A stretch of 8,562 nucleotides of DNA from Eubacteriales Family XIII. Incertae Sedis bacterium (GCA_031257215.1 JAIRPC010000105.1:1-8562), one strand, 5' to 3'. Numbered from the stretch's first letter, positions 1 through 5,137 are shown. The notes: a model not told the origin generated them from the letters alone. Numbers and translations are program-made.

Positions 1-25
1 ATACGCAAATATTAGGAGTTAGTCA

Positions 26-292
26 ATGCCTGAATTATCGAGATTTTACAATATAGTAATAAAGATGATTTTTAGCGATAACGGACAACACAACAAGCCG
101 CATATTCATGCCTATTATAATGAATATGAAGCGTCCATCGGTATTGATGGAGAACTTTTGGCGGGTTCTCTGCCAGTAAAGCAATTGAAGCTCGTCGAGG
201 CATGGCTCACCATTCATGAGGACGAGCTTTATGCGTCATGGAACTTGGCTGTGCGCAACGAACATTTCGGGAAGATCGCCCCATTGCAGTAA
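26..292 (+). CDS. DUF4160 family small protein (probable first gene of a DUF4160-DUF2442 pair)
   Basis: This encodes an 88-residue cytosolic protein. It matches the DUF4160 pattern from memory: an N-terminal SRFYNIVIKMIFSD strand, a PHIHAYY segment (residues about 25-31), a short EASIGID strand, then a helical part with LVEAWLTIHEDEL and W..A. The molecular function is not established. Families of this size and pairing are often predicted to be toxin-antitoxin components. The ATG at 26 has an AGGAG at 14-18 with a 7-nt gap. The stop codon overlaps the ribosome binding site of the next gene (303-584), so the two are probably translationally coupled. The length is normal for the family and no signal peptide or membrane segment is visible. 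Family call is confident; any toxin or antitoxin role is inference. Confidence 0.85.
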   Translation: MPELSRFYNIVIKMIFSDNGQHNKPHIHAYYNEYEASIGIDGELLAGSLPVKQLKLVEAWLTIHEDELYASWNLAVRNEHFGKIAPLQ

Positions 293-302
293 GGAATCTG
301 CC

Positions 303-584
303 ATGTATGTCAAAAATGGAATCGCATATGCGGATGAGCCTGGGAAGATATTGTCGGTCAAAAACGTTCGCCCTTTGAATGATTACAAGCTGCGGCTGAC
401 ATTCTCAAACGGTGAAATACGAATCTATGATTTCGCGCCTATGTTGGAGTACCCTGCGTTCCGTGCGCTGAAAGACAAAGCCGTCTTCAACAATGCATAT
501 GTTGATTGTGGTACTGTAACATGGAACGGCGAAACTGATATTGCATCGGAAGCCCTTTACAAAGGCGGCATTCCAGTAACCTGA
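303..584 (+). CDS. DUF2442 family small protein (second gene of the pair)
   Basis: This encodes 93 residues resembling DUF2442: VRPLNDYKLRLTFSNGEIRIYDF, then a hydrophobic PMLEYPAFRALKDKAVFNNAYVD stretch and a VTWNGETDIASEALY end. That is the usual plan of a beta-rich domain closing with (T/V)W.(N)G.D(I/L)..E.LY. An in-frame start at 216 would overlap the upstream gene by 77 nt. I chose ATG 303 because AAGGA at 291-295 sits 7 nt upstream and the family begins near here. It lies 10 nt behind the DUF4160 gene, and the two families are common neighbours. DUF2442 proteins are often listed as possible antitoxin or regulator partners, but this is not proven. No DNA-binding motif is obvious by eye. 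Confidence 0.85.
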   Translation: MYVKNGIAYADEPGKILSVKNVRPLNDYKLRLTFSNGEIRIYDFAPMLEYPAFRALKDKAVFNNAYVDCGTVTWNGETDIASEALYKGGIPVT

Positions 585-710
585 ATCCTTGCCCGAATCA
601 AAAACTTACAGCACAGACACGATGCCATTCCTGCTCTCCATGAAACTTCACTCCAACGCAATTCCCTTGGCGCACGACACCGACCGTGCAGAGCTGCGTC
701 CGCATAGCAC

Positions 711-735
711 AATGCCCCCGGATTGCGGGGGCATT
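711..735. terminator. Strong hairpin between convergent transcription units
   Basis: AATGCCCCCG (711-720) and CGGGGGCATT (726-735) form a perfect 10-bp stem around a GATTG loop. On the + strand it is followed by the T-rich GGTGTTTTGTTTTGC, so it best terminates the DUF4160-DUF2442 transcript. Read leftward it starts 27 nt past the rplL stop and probably also ends the ribosomal transcript, but the leftward tail (GTGCTATGCG) is not a good U-tract. A bidirectional role is an inference. The 126 nt between 585 and 710 show no gene I can support. Confidence 0.7.
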
Positions 736-761
736 GGTGTTTTGTTTTGCTTTGGGCCAGG

Positions 762-1139
762 TTATTTCAGCGTGATTTTGGCGCCTACTTCTTCCAGCTG
801 CTTCTGGTAGGTTTCGGCTTCTGGTTTTTCCAGGGCTTCCTTGATGATGGACGGTGCGCCGTCTACCAGCTCCTTCGCCTCTTTCAGCCCCAGGCCTGTG
901 ATCTCGCGCACTACCTTGATGACCTTTATCTTTTCCGCGCCTACCTCGGTCAGTTCGAGGTTGAACTCGGTCTGCTCCTCGCCGCCGCCGGCTCCGCCTG
1001 CCGCGGGGCCTGCCGCCACGACTGCCGCCGCCGCCGAAACGCCGAACTCCTCTTCGCAGGCTTTGACGAGCTCATTCAGCTCCAACACCGTCAGTTCCTT
1101 GATGGCGTCGATGATTTCTTGATTGGTTAATTTTGCCAT
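762..1139 (-). CDS. rplL: 50S ribosomal protein L7/L12
   Basis: This is the 125-residue stalk protein. Multiple dimers bind L10 and recruit and activate the translational GTPases EF-Tu, EF-G, IF2 and RF3. The N-terminal dimerisation helices run to about residue 30 (LTVLELNELVKACEEEFGV). An Ala/Gly hinge covers about 34-53, and the globular C-terminal domain (about 57-125) carries the highly conserved KIKVIKVVREITGLGLKEAKELVDGAP. Length is normal. ATG 1139 has AAAGGA 7 nt upstream. It follows rplJ by 41 nt as in nearly all bacteria, so it should share the L10-leader control. In most bacteria rpoB follows; here the next gene is convergent and unrelated. Confidence 0.97.
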   Translation of the reverse strand: MAKLTNQEIIDAIKELTVLELNELVKACEEEFGVSAAAAVVAAGPAAGGAGGGEEQTEFNLELTEVGAEKIKVIKVVREITGLGLKEAKELVDGAPSIIKEALEKPEAETYQKQLEEVGAKITLK

Positions 1140-1180
1140 TTTACATTCCTTTCGTAATAATTCTCTTTGGGTGTTGCCTA

Positions 1181-1921
1181 TTACTCTGCCGAGTCAGCTT
1201 TCGCTTCTTCCGCAGGGGCTTCCTCTGCGGGCGCTTCCGCTGCCTCAGGCGCGGCTTCTTCCGCTGTGGCTTCCTCCGCAGCAGGCGCTTCCGCCGCCGC
1301 TTCAGCTGGGGCTTCTTCCTCTGCCGCCGCTTCCGCCGCAGGCGCGGCTTCTTCCGTAGCGGGGGCTTCCGCTGGCGCTTCTTCCGCCGCAGGTGCCGCT
1401 TCTTCGGCTGGGGCTTCCGCTGGCGCGGCGTCCTCGCCCTTTTCGGCTATTGCCGCCAGCACTCGCACGAAGCCGCCGACGGGGTTCTGGATGCTGCCCA
1501 GGAACTTCGCGATCAACTCGTCCTTGGACGGTATCTCCGCGATCTGCGCTACGCCAGCCGCGTCATAGAACACGCCGTCGATGATGCCCGCTTTGAACGC
1601 CATCTTCTTGTAGTCTTTGATGACGCCGTTCAGCACCCTTGCGGGGGCGGTGGCATCCTTGAACCCGAACGCGAACGCGCTTGGGCCTGCCAGCGATTCT
1701 TTCAGCTGCTCGTACTCCGTGCCGTCTATCGCCCTGTTCACGAGCGTGTTCTTGTAGACCTTGTAGTCCACCTCGGCGTCGCGGAGCTTCGTGCGCATGG
1801 CGTCAGCTTCGGCAACCGTAATGCCCATGTAGTCAATAACGACAGCGGAGCTGGACTCGTCGAATTTGGCTTTGATTTCGTCGATGACCGCCTGTTTCTG
1901 CCTTAAATTTTCCTCTGACAT
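1181..1921 (-). CDS. rplJ: 50S ribosomal protein L10 with a long Ala/Glu/Pro tail
   Basis: This is the base of the L12 stalk. It binds 23S rRNA with L11 and carries L12 dimers on its C-terminal helix; the L10-L12 complex also binds its own leader mRNA. Residues 1-163 are a standard L10: an N-terminal rRNA-binding domain (RQKQAVIDEIKAKF, VVIDYMGIT, YKVYKNTLVNRA) and an L12-binding helix around 131-163 (SKDELIAKFLGS..NPVGGFVRVLAAIAEKGED). Residues 164-246 are almost only Ala, Glu and Pro, an acidic low-complexity extension of about 83 residues beyond the usual 165-180 length. The DNA coding for it (about 1184-1432) is a degenerate repeat of GCTTCC/GCCGC-like triplet blocks. The ATG follows an AAAGGAG ribosome binding site. 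The L10 assignment is certain; the tail's role is unknown. Confidence 0.96.
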   Translation of the reverse strand: MSEENLRQKQAVIDEIKAKFDESSSAVVIDYMGITVAEADAMRTKLRDAEVDYKVYKNTLVNRAIDGTEYEQLKESLAGPSAFAFGFKDATAPARVLNGVIKDYKKMAFKAGIIDGVFYDAAGVAQIAEIPSKDELIAKFLGSIQNPVGGFVRVLAAIAEKGEDAAPAEAPAEEAAPAAEEAPAEAPATEEAAPAAEAAAEEEAPAEAAAEAPAAEEATAEEAAPEAAEAPAEEAPAEEAKADSAE

Positions 1922-1939
1922 TCTATCTCCTTTCCGGCC

Positions 1940-2073
1940 ATAAAAAATGACCTTATTTCATTGCCGCAAACGAATAAGGTCATGGGATTTGCATCCGACA
2001 CCTCGGCGGGATCGCGTTTCCGCGTTTTGAGGGTTTTCCTGTTATGGATAACCCTCCCGCTGTCTACGGTATA
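1940..2073 (-). ncRNA. Ribosomal protein L10 leader (rplJL autoregulatory 5' leader)
   Basis: Read on the minus strand, the leader begins ACCGTAGACAGCGGG and later reads CCCGCCGAGGTGTC, the hallmark of the L10 leader family. GACA (2061-2064) pairs with TGTC (1997-2000), and GCGGG (2056-2060) pairs with CCCGC (2006-2010), with the conserved CGAGG bulge between. Inside are GAGGGTT/AACCCTC (2050-2056 with 2029-2035) and CGCG-GAAA-CGCG (2013-2024), a GNRA-capped hairpin. In Bacillus-type bacteria the L10(L12) complex binds this structure to switch rplJL expression. Here it precedes the terminator at 1942-1983, so control by transcription attenuation is the likely mechanism. It also shows that rplJL is regulated separately from rplKA. 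Confidence 0.9.
1942..1983 (-). terminator. Intrinsic terminator/attenuator at the end of the L10 leader
   Basis: ATGACCTTATT (1947-1957) and AATAAGGTCAT (1973-1983) form a perfect 11-bp stem with a 15-nt loop. On the minus strand a run of T (1942-1946) follows directly. It lies between the L10 leader fold and the rplJ ribosome binding site, so it would stop transcription before rplJ. The sensible reading is a conditional attenuator governed by L10(L12) binding to the leader. It could also partly terminate rplKA read-through. Confidence 0.85.
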
Positions 2074-2091
2074 TAACTGATTGAGTTGTTG

Positions 2092-2787
2092 TTACCCGAT
2101 CCTGGCCGGGTTCACCTTCACGCCTACGCCCATTGTTGACGCCAGCGTCACGCTGCGCAGGTACTGGCCCTTCGCTGCCGACGGCTTCGCTTTCACTATG
2201 GCTTCCAGCAGAGCGGAGAAGTTCGCCATCAGCTTTTCCTCTCCAAAGCTCACCTTGCCTATCGGCGTGTGGATGATGTTGTTCTTGTCCAGGCGGTATT
2301 CCACCTTACCTGCTTTGATCTCTTCGAGCGCCTTGGCCAGGTCGTTCGTCACCGTCCCCGACTTCGGGTTGGGCATGAGCCCTTTCGGCCCGAGCGTCTT
2401 TCCGAGCTTGCCTACGACGCCCATCATGTCAGGCGTTGCGACAACTACGTCGAAATCGAACCAGTTCTCGCTCTGTATGCGCTGAGCCATATCCTCCGCG
2501 CCCACATAGTCCGCGCCGGCCTCTTTCGCTTCCGCCTCTTTCGGCCCTTTCGCAAAAACGAGCACCCGCACGCTCTTGCCTGTGCCGTTCGGCAGCACGA
2601 TCGCGCCGCGGACCTGTTGGTCTGCGTGGCGGCCGTCAACGCCCAGCTTGACATGCACTTCTACGGTTTCGTCGAATTTGGCGCGCGCGCCCTTCACGAC
2701 TAGCCCTAGCGCTTCTGTCGGCTCATAGAGATTTAGCCTGTCTACGAGCTTTGCGGCTTCCTTGTAGCCTTTGCCTCTTTTTGGCAT
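2092..2787 (-). CDS. rplA: 50S ribosomal protein L1
   Basis: This 231-residue protein binds 23S rRNA helices 76-78 to form the mobile L1 stalk at the E site, and is a translational repressor of its own operon in bacteria where this was studied. Family marks are MPKRGKGYKEAAKLVD at the N-terminus, LPNGTGKSVRVLVFAKG (about 65-81), the LGPKGLMPNPKSGTV signature (132-146), and KVEYRLDKNNIIHTPIGKVSF (161-181). Length is normal. A strong AAGGAGGT lies just upstream of ATG 2787. It follows rplK by 81 nt in the classical rplKA pair. Nothing is broken or odd. Confidence 0.97.
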   Translation of the reverse strand: MPKRGKGYKEAAKLVDRLNLYEPTEALGLVVKGARAKFDETVEVHVKLGVDGRHADQQVRGAIVLPNGTGKSVRVLVFAKGPKEAEAKEAGADYVGAEDMAQRIQSENWFDFDVVVATPDMMGVVGKLGKTLGPKGLMPNPKSGTVTNDLAKALEEIKAGKVEYRLDKNNIIHTPIGKVSFGEEKLMANFSALLEAIVKAKPSAAKGQYLRSVTLASTMGVGVKVNPARIG

Positions 2788-2800
2788 AATTTACCTCCTT

Positions 2801-2866
2801 GTGGTGTCTGCGGGACGTTCCCCGCCCACCCCTTTCACAGGGCCTGGCGAGAAGCATCTCTCCCAC
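2801..2866 (-). promoter_or_regulatory. Structured rplK-rplA spacer, possible L1 mRNA-binding site
   Basis: On the minus strand the spacer contains GCGGG-GAACGT-CCCGC (2810-2825). It is bracketed by GTGGG (2862-2866) and CCAC (2801-2804), which can close an outer stem ending just before the rplA ribosome binding site. L1 controls its operon by binding mRNA that mimics its rRNA site. Structure before rplA makes this a candidate, but I cannot match it to a confirmed L1 target, so treat it as speculative. Confidence 0.25.
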
Positions 2867-2868
2867 GC

Positions 2869-3294
2869 TTATTCCTCTACGACGATCCCCATGCTGCGGG
2901 CAGTGCCTTTGATCATCTCTGTGGCGGCTGCCAGGGTTGCGGCGTTCAGGTCTGCCATCTTGGTCTTCGCGATCTCCTCGGCCTGCGCGTAAGTAACTGT
3001 CGCGACCTTGGTGCGGTTTGGTTCGCCTGATGCCTTTTCAATTCCCGCCGCTTTCTTCAAAAGAACGGCGGCAGGCGGCGTCTTGGTAATAAAGCTGAAA
3101 GACCTGTCCGCGTACACTGTGATTACCACAGGGATAATCATGCCGGCCTGATCTTGCGTCTTCGCGTTGAACTGCTTGCAGAAGTCCATGATGTTGACGC
3201 CTTTCTGACCGAGCGCGGGACCTACGGGCGGCGCGGGGTTGGCCCCGCCTGCGGGTATTTGCAGCTTTATGTAGCCATCTATTTTTTTTGCCAT
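2869..3294 (-). CDS. rplK: 50S ribosomal protein L11
   Basis: This 141-residue protein binds the GTPase-associated centre of 23S rRNA with L10 and is the site of thiostrepton action and RelA stimulation. The N-terminal domain shows GYIKLQIPAGGANPAPPVGPALGQKGVNIMDFCKQFN (about 7-43) with the conserved PPVGPALGQ. The C-terminal rRNA-binding domain starts near 74 and ends SMGIVVEE. I chose ATG 3294 because it gives exactly the standard length and has AAAGGAG 10 nt upstream. The reading frame stays open for 20 more codons upstream, but those residues have no L11 similarity and overlap the intergenic fold-back repeat. It forms an operon with rplA. Confidence 0.97.
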   Translation of the reverse strand: MAKKIDGYIKLQIPAGGANPAPPVGPALGQKGVNIMDFCKQFNAKTQDQAGMIIPVVITVYADRSFSFITKTPPAAVLLKKAAGIEKASGEPNRTKVATVTYAQAEEIAKTKMADLNAATLAAATEMIKGTARSMGIVVEE

Positions 3295-3324
3295 AAAATC
3301 TTCTCTCCTTTCTCCCCGCTCGTC

Positions 3325-3457
3325 TTTTTTCCGTATTGCGTCGTTGCTGTTCACGATTGGGTGCAGCTGGGAGGCGAAGCCGACTCACATCCCAAGCGCA
3401 CGTACATGAAGTACGCTCCGCTCCCAATCCCTCACGCGCCTAGCACTACGAAAAAAA
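3325..3457. repeat. 133-nt imperfect palindrome (fold-back / MITE-like element) in the rplK leader
   Basis: Outer arms TTTTTTCCGTATTGC (3325-3339) and GCACTACGAAAAAA (3443-3456) are near-complementary. Inside, GATTGGG (3355-3361) pairs perfectly with CCCAATC (3423-3429). The 75-nt core then folds into two branches: TGGGA (3369-3373)...TCCCA with GGC-GAA-GCC inside, and GCG-CGTAC-ATGAA-GTACG-CGC. No reading frame explains this. It has the look of a dispersed palindromic intergenic repeat, and it would be transcribed as a large hairpin if transcription runs from nusG into rplK. Copy number elsewhere in the genome cannot be seen from here. Confidence 0.6.
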
Positions 3458-3480
3458 TCCTTCGCGGCGGGTATTTCGCT

Positions 3481-3600
3481 TAATCTATCTCAATTTTGCT
3501 TAACTTCTATTTCTTTTGCCTAACTTCTATCTCTTTCATCTAACTCGATTTTGCGCAGCTTCTATTTTTTATAGCTTCTTTTTCATAACTTCTATACAGC
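3481..3600. repeat. Degenerate 20-bp tandem repeat in the nusG-rplK gap
   Basis: Units of 20 bp begin at 3481, 3501, 3521 and 3541, with the shared start TAACTTCTAT (3501, 3521), variants TAATCTATCT and TAACTCGATT, and a T/C-rich second half. The pattern continues out of phase with CAGCTTCTAT at 3556, ATAGCTTCTT at 3571 and TAACTTCTAT at 3586. On the minus (transcribed) strand this gives purine-rich ATAGAAGTTA blocks in the putative rplKA leader. The function is unknown. With the fold-back element it fills the 353-bp gap between nusG and rplK, where I see no gene and no convincing promoter. Confidence 0.6.
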
Positions 3601-3616
3601 TCAAATTATTCCTAAA

Positions 3617-3637
3617 CGCCTGCGCCCTTGCGCGGCG
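3617..3637 (-). terminator. GC-rich hairpin just after nusG (weak terminator)
   Basis: CGCC-T-GCGC (3617-3625), loop CCTT, and GCGC-GGCG (3630-3637) form an 8-bp stem with one bulged base, starting 10 nt past the nusG stop codon. Leftward it is followed by TTTAGGAATAATTT, a poor U-tract, so termination may be partial. A break here would make rpmG-secE-nusG and rplKA separate transcripts, which the long gap also suggests. Confidence 0.4.
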
Positions 3638-3647
3638 GTTTTCGCAC

Positions 3648-4370
3648 TCAGTAAATCTTGTCCACCTGGTCGTAGATCAGCTCTACGGGGGTTTCCCTGC
3701 CGAACATCGTGATGCGGGCTTTCAGCGTCTCCCTTTCGGGGTTGACTTCCTCGACCACGCCAATGAAACTTTCGAACGGGCCGTTGATGACCTTGATGCT
3801 GTCGCCTACGCTGAAATCCAGCTCGATAACGACCTTCTCGATCCCCATGCGGCGCACTTCCTCCTTGGACAGCGCGACCGGCCTGTTCTTGCGCTCCTTT
3901 GTGTTGTAGCCGACGAAGCCTGTGACGCCCGCCGTGTTGCGCACGAGAAACCACGACTTGTCCTCGACCACCATCTTCACGAGGATGTATCCGGGGAACA
4001 TCTTGCGGCTCTTGACCTTGCTCTCTTTTTCCTTTATAACCGTAACGTCGTGCATCGGGACGTTGATCTTGCGGACGAGATCCGCCATGTCGCAGAGATA
4101 TACGGGGTTGCCGTTTTTTAGTACCCTGTTGCCCTGCTCGTCCGTCTTCGCGGGCACGACTTCGCCGAAGCGGTCTATGAGCGGGAAGTCCACCTCGATC
4201 TTGCCCGCGTAGCTTTCCACCTGCTTCTCTATGCTCGACTTGACCTTGTTCTCGTGGCCGGAATAGGTATGCACGACGTACCAGCGCGGCGAATGCTCGT
4301 CGCTGTCGTCGTAAAACCCGTCCACCAGCTGGGATGTCTGCTTTTCAGTTTCAACAATATTTTCGTCCAT
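3648..4370 (-). CDS. nusG: Transcription termination/antitermination factor NusG with an NGN insert
   Basis: NusG binds the RNA polymerase clamp through its NGN domain to aid processivity or pausing, and contacts Rho or ribosomal protein S10 through its KOW domain. From ATG 4370 the protein has 240 residues. There is an acidic N-terminal extension (1-28), then NGN starting RWYVVHTYSGHENKVK (29-44), the SRKMFPGYILVKM core (121-133), NTAGVTGFVG (145-154), and a C-terminal KOW domain (about 185-240, FSVGDSIKVINGPFESFIGVVEEV). NusG is usually about 170-180 residues. The excess is the extension plus a charged insert at about 56-100 between the first helix and the KINVPMHDV strand. Thermotoga and Aquifex NusG are known to carry extra domains in the NGN region. 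I preferred ATG 4370 over the in-frame TTG at 4376 because AAGGA (4377-4381) is 6 nt from the ATG and abuts the TTG. The 104 bp before it hold no gene. Confidence 0.95.
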   Translation of the reverse strand: MDENIVETEKQTSQLVDGFYDDSDEHSPRWYVVHTYSGHENKVKSSIEKQVESYAGKIEVDFPLIDRFGEVVPAKTDEQGNRVLKNGNPVYLCDMADLVRKINVPMHDVTVIKEKESKVKSRKMFPGYILVKMVVEDKSWFLVRNTAGVTGFVGYNTKERKNRPVALSKEEVRRMGIEKVVIELDFSVGDSIKVINGPFESFIGVVEEVNPERETLKARITMFGRETPVELIYDQVDKIY

Positions 4371-4474
4371 TACCAATCCTTATCGCCGCGCCAACAAATC
4401 AGCGCGTGGGTTTCCAGCAGCTTTCGCCCGGCAGCCTGCCTGGCTTCGCTCCTGCGCCGCTGTTATGCCAGCCG

Positions 4475-4831
4475 TCAATACGGCACTGCGACGTACTGCC
4501 TGAGCGCGGCCAGGAACGCCGAATCCACGCCCCATATCATAAGCCCGAAGAACGCGCAGGTGAACAGCACCACTATCGTGTACGATATAAGCTCCTGGCG
4601 CGTCGGCCAAACGACTTTTTTCGTTTCGAGCTTGACGCCCCTGAAATATTCGCCCCATCCGCCTTTTTTCTCGGTCTGCCCGCCTTGCGCGGCGGCGGCC
4701 TGCTGGCGGCGTTTCGCGTCGGCAGCTTTGGATGCGTTCATCGCCCTCTTTATCGAGGACTTTTCTTTTTCATTTTTTTCGGGCGCATCCGCGCTGGGCG
4801 CGACATACTTCTTTTTCTTTTTGTTCGCCAT
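4475..4831 (-). CDS. secE: Preprotein translocase subunit SecE
   Basis: SecE is the essential clamp subunit of the SecYEG membrane channel. The 118-residue protein has a long Lys/Ala/Gln-rich cytosolic N-terminus (1-58, starting MANKKKKKYV). Next come the family amphipathic segment GEYFRGVKLETKKVVWPTRQEL (60-81) with the conserved VVWPTR, one transmembrane helix (about 82-104, ISYTIVVLFTCAFFGLMIWGV) and a short outer tail. The conserved core matches the short Gram-positive form; the N-terminal extension is longer than usual for Clostridia. AGGA (4839-4842) lies 7 nt before the ATG and overlaps the rpmG stop region, so the genes are probably coupled. The standard secE-nusG order supports the call. 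Confidence 0.95.
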   Translation of the reverse strand: MANKKKKKYVAPSADAPEKNEKEKSSIKRAMNASKAADAKRRQQAAAAQGGQTEKKGGWGEYFRGVKLETKKVVWPTRQELISYTIVVLFTCAFFGLMIWGVDSAFLAALRQYVAVPY

Positions 4832-4840
4832 TACCCTATC

Positions 4841-4990
4841 CTACTTCGTTTCCTTGTGAAGCGTCTGCTTGCGGCAAAACCTGCAATACTTTTTCATTTC
4901 GAGGCGGTCGGGGTTGTTCTTCTTGTTCTTGACCGTGTCGTAATTGCGCTGTTTGCACTCCGTACATTCCAATGTTAACTTGACTCTCAT
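4841..4990 (-). CDS. rpmG: 50S ribosomal protein L33 (zinc-binding form)
   Basis: This is a 49-residue protein from ATG 4990. It starts MRVKLTLECTECKQRNYDT, followed by a Lys/Asn-rich loop (KNKKNNPDRLEMKKY) and CRFCRKQTLHKETK. Cysteines at 9, 12, 36 and 39 make two CxxC pairs, the zinc-ribbon (C+) type of L33, which sits near the E site of the large subunit. GGAG at 4997-5000 is 6 nt upstream of the start. It precedes secE by 9 nt, the classical rpmG-secE-nusG order. It is easily missed because of its size and because a longer spurious frame overlaps it. Confidence 0.96.
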   Translation of the reverse strand: MRVKLTLECTECKQRNYDTVKNKKNNPDRLEMKKYCRFCRKQTLHKETK

Positions 4991-5061
4991 AACCATCTCC
5001 GTTCTCTGGTGCGCACCCTTCGCCGCTCTCTGCGCCCCGTTGCGAGCAATACATTAATTAC

Positions 5062-5067
5062 ATTATA
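5062..5067 (-). promoter_or_regulatory. Possible -10 element for the rpmG-secE-nusG transcript
   Basis: A perfect TATAAT on the minus strand lies 72 nt upstream of the rpmG start, in the only AT-rich stretch there. No TTGACA-like -35 is found at 16-18 nt (the positions fall inside the terminator hairpin 5070-5101), and there is no extended TG motif. The sequence may simply be the T/A-rich tail of that terminator. Confidence 0.3.
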
Positions 5068-5069
5068 AA

Positions 5070-5101
5070 AGGCTGCCGTGGGAGCCTCCCAAAGGCAGCC
5101 T
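5070..5101 (-). terminator. Intrinsic terminator, apparently orphaned from its gene
   Basis: AGGCTGCC (5070-5077) pairs with GGCAGCCT (5094-5101), and inside it TGGGA (5079-5083) pairs with TCCCA (5087-5091). Leftward it is followed by TTTTATAATG. The U-run is on the minus side, so it terminates leftward transcription, yet the nearest upstream DNA on that strand is the antisense of the rightward ATPase gene. It sits 43 nt beyond the stop of the secreted-protein gene (6640-7719) if the 19-bp-bounded ATPase module is removed, so it was probably that gene's terminator. Confidence 0.75.
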
Positions 5102-5118
5102 ATATAATTTACCACAGA

Positions 5119-5137
5119 TGAAGCCCCGTGTCAATGG
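5119..5137. repeat. Left copy of a perfect 19-bp direct repeat bounding the ATPase module
   Basis: TGAAGCCCCGTGTCAATGG occurs here and again, identical and in the same orientation, at 6614-6632. Flanking bases differ beyond the 19 bp. It lies in non-coding DNA 17 nt past the orphan terminator. It resembles an insertion or recombination footprint. Confidence 0.9.

Noticed and set aside
216..302. 29-residue N-terminal extension of the DUF2442 protein
   Set aside because: It would overlap the DUF4160 gene by 77 nt, has no family similarity, and ATG 303 has a good ribosome binding site.
589..810. 73-residue + strand reading frame after the DUF2442 gene
   Set aside because: It runs through the terminator hairpin and the 3' end of rplL, lacks a ribosome binding site and resembles nothing.
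1133..1906. Long + strand frames opposite rplJ, rich in Arg/Phe or Ala/Ser
   Set aside because: These are shadow frames kept open by the biased Ala/Glu/Pro codons of the L10 tail on the other strand.
3295..3354. Twenty-residue N-terminal extension of L11 (start at 3354)
   Set aside because: The residues have no L11 similarity, overlap the fold-back repeat, and ATG 3294 has a strong ribosome binding site and gives the standard 141-residue length.
3355..3429. 75-nt cloverleaf-like core resembling a tRNA outline
   Set aside because: The 7-bp closing stem is suggestive, but there is no T-loop GTTC-A motif, no D-loop GG and no proper anticodon arm on either strand.
4836..5054. 72-residue minus-strand reading frame over rpmG
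   Set aside because: It is out of frame with the clear L33 gene at 4841-4990, which has both zinc CxxC pairs and a proper ribosome binding site.
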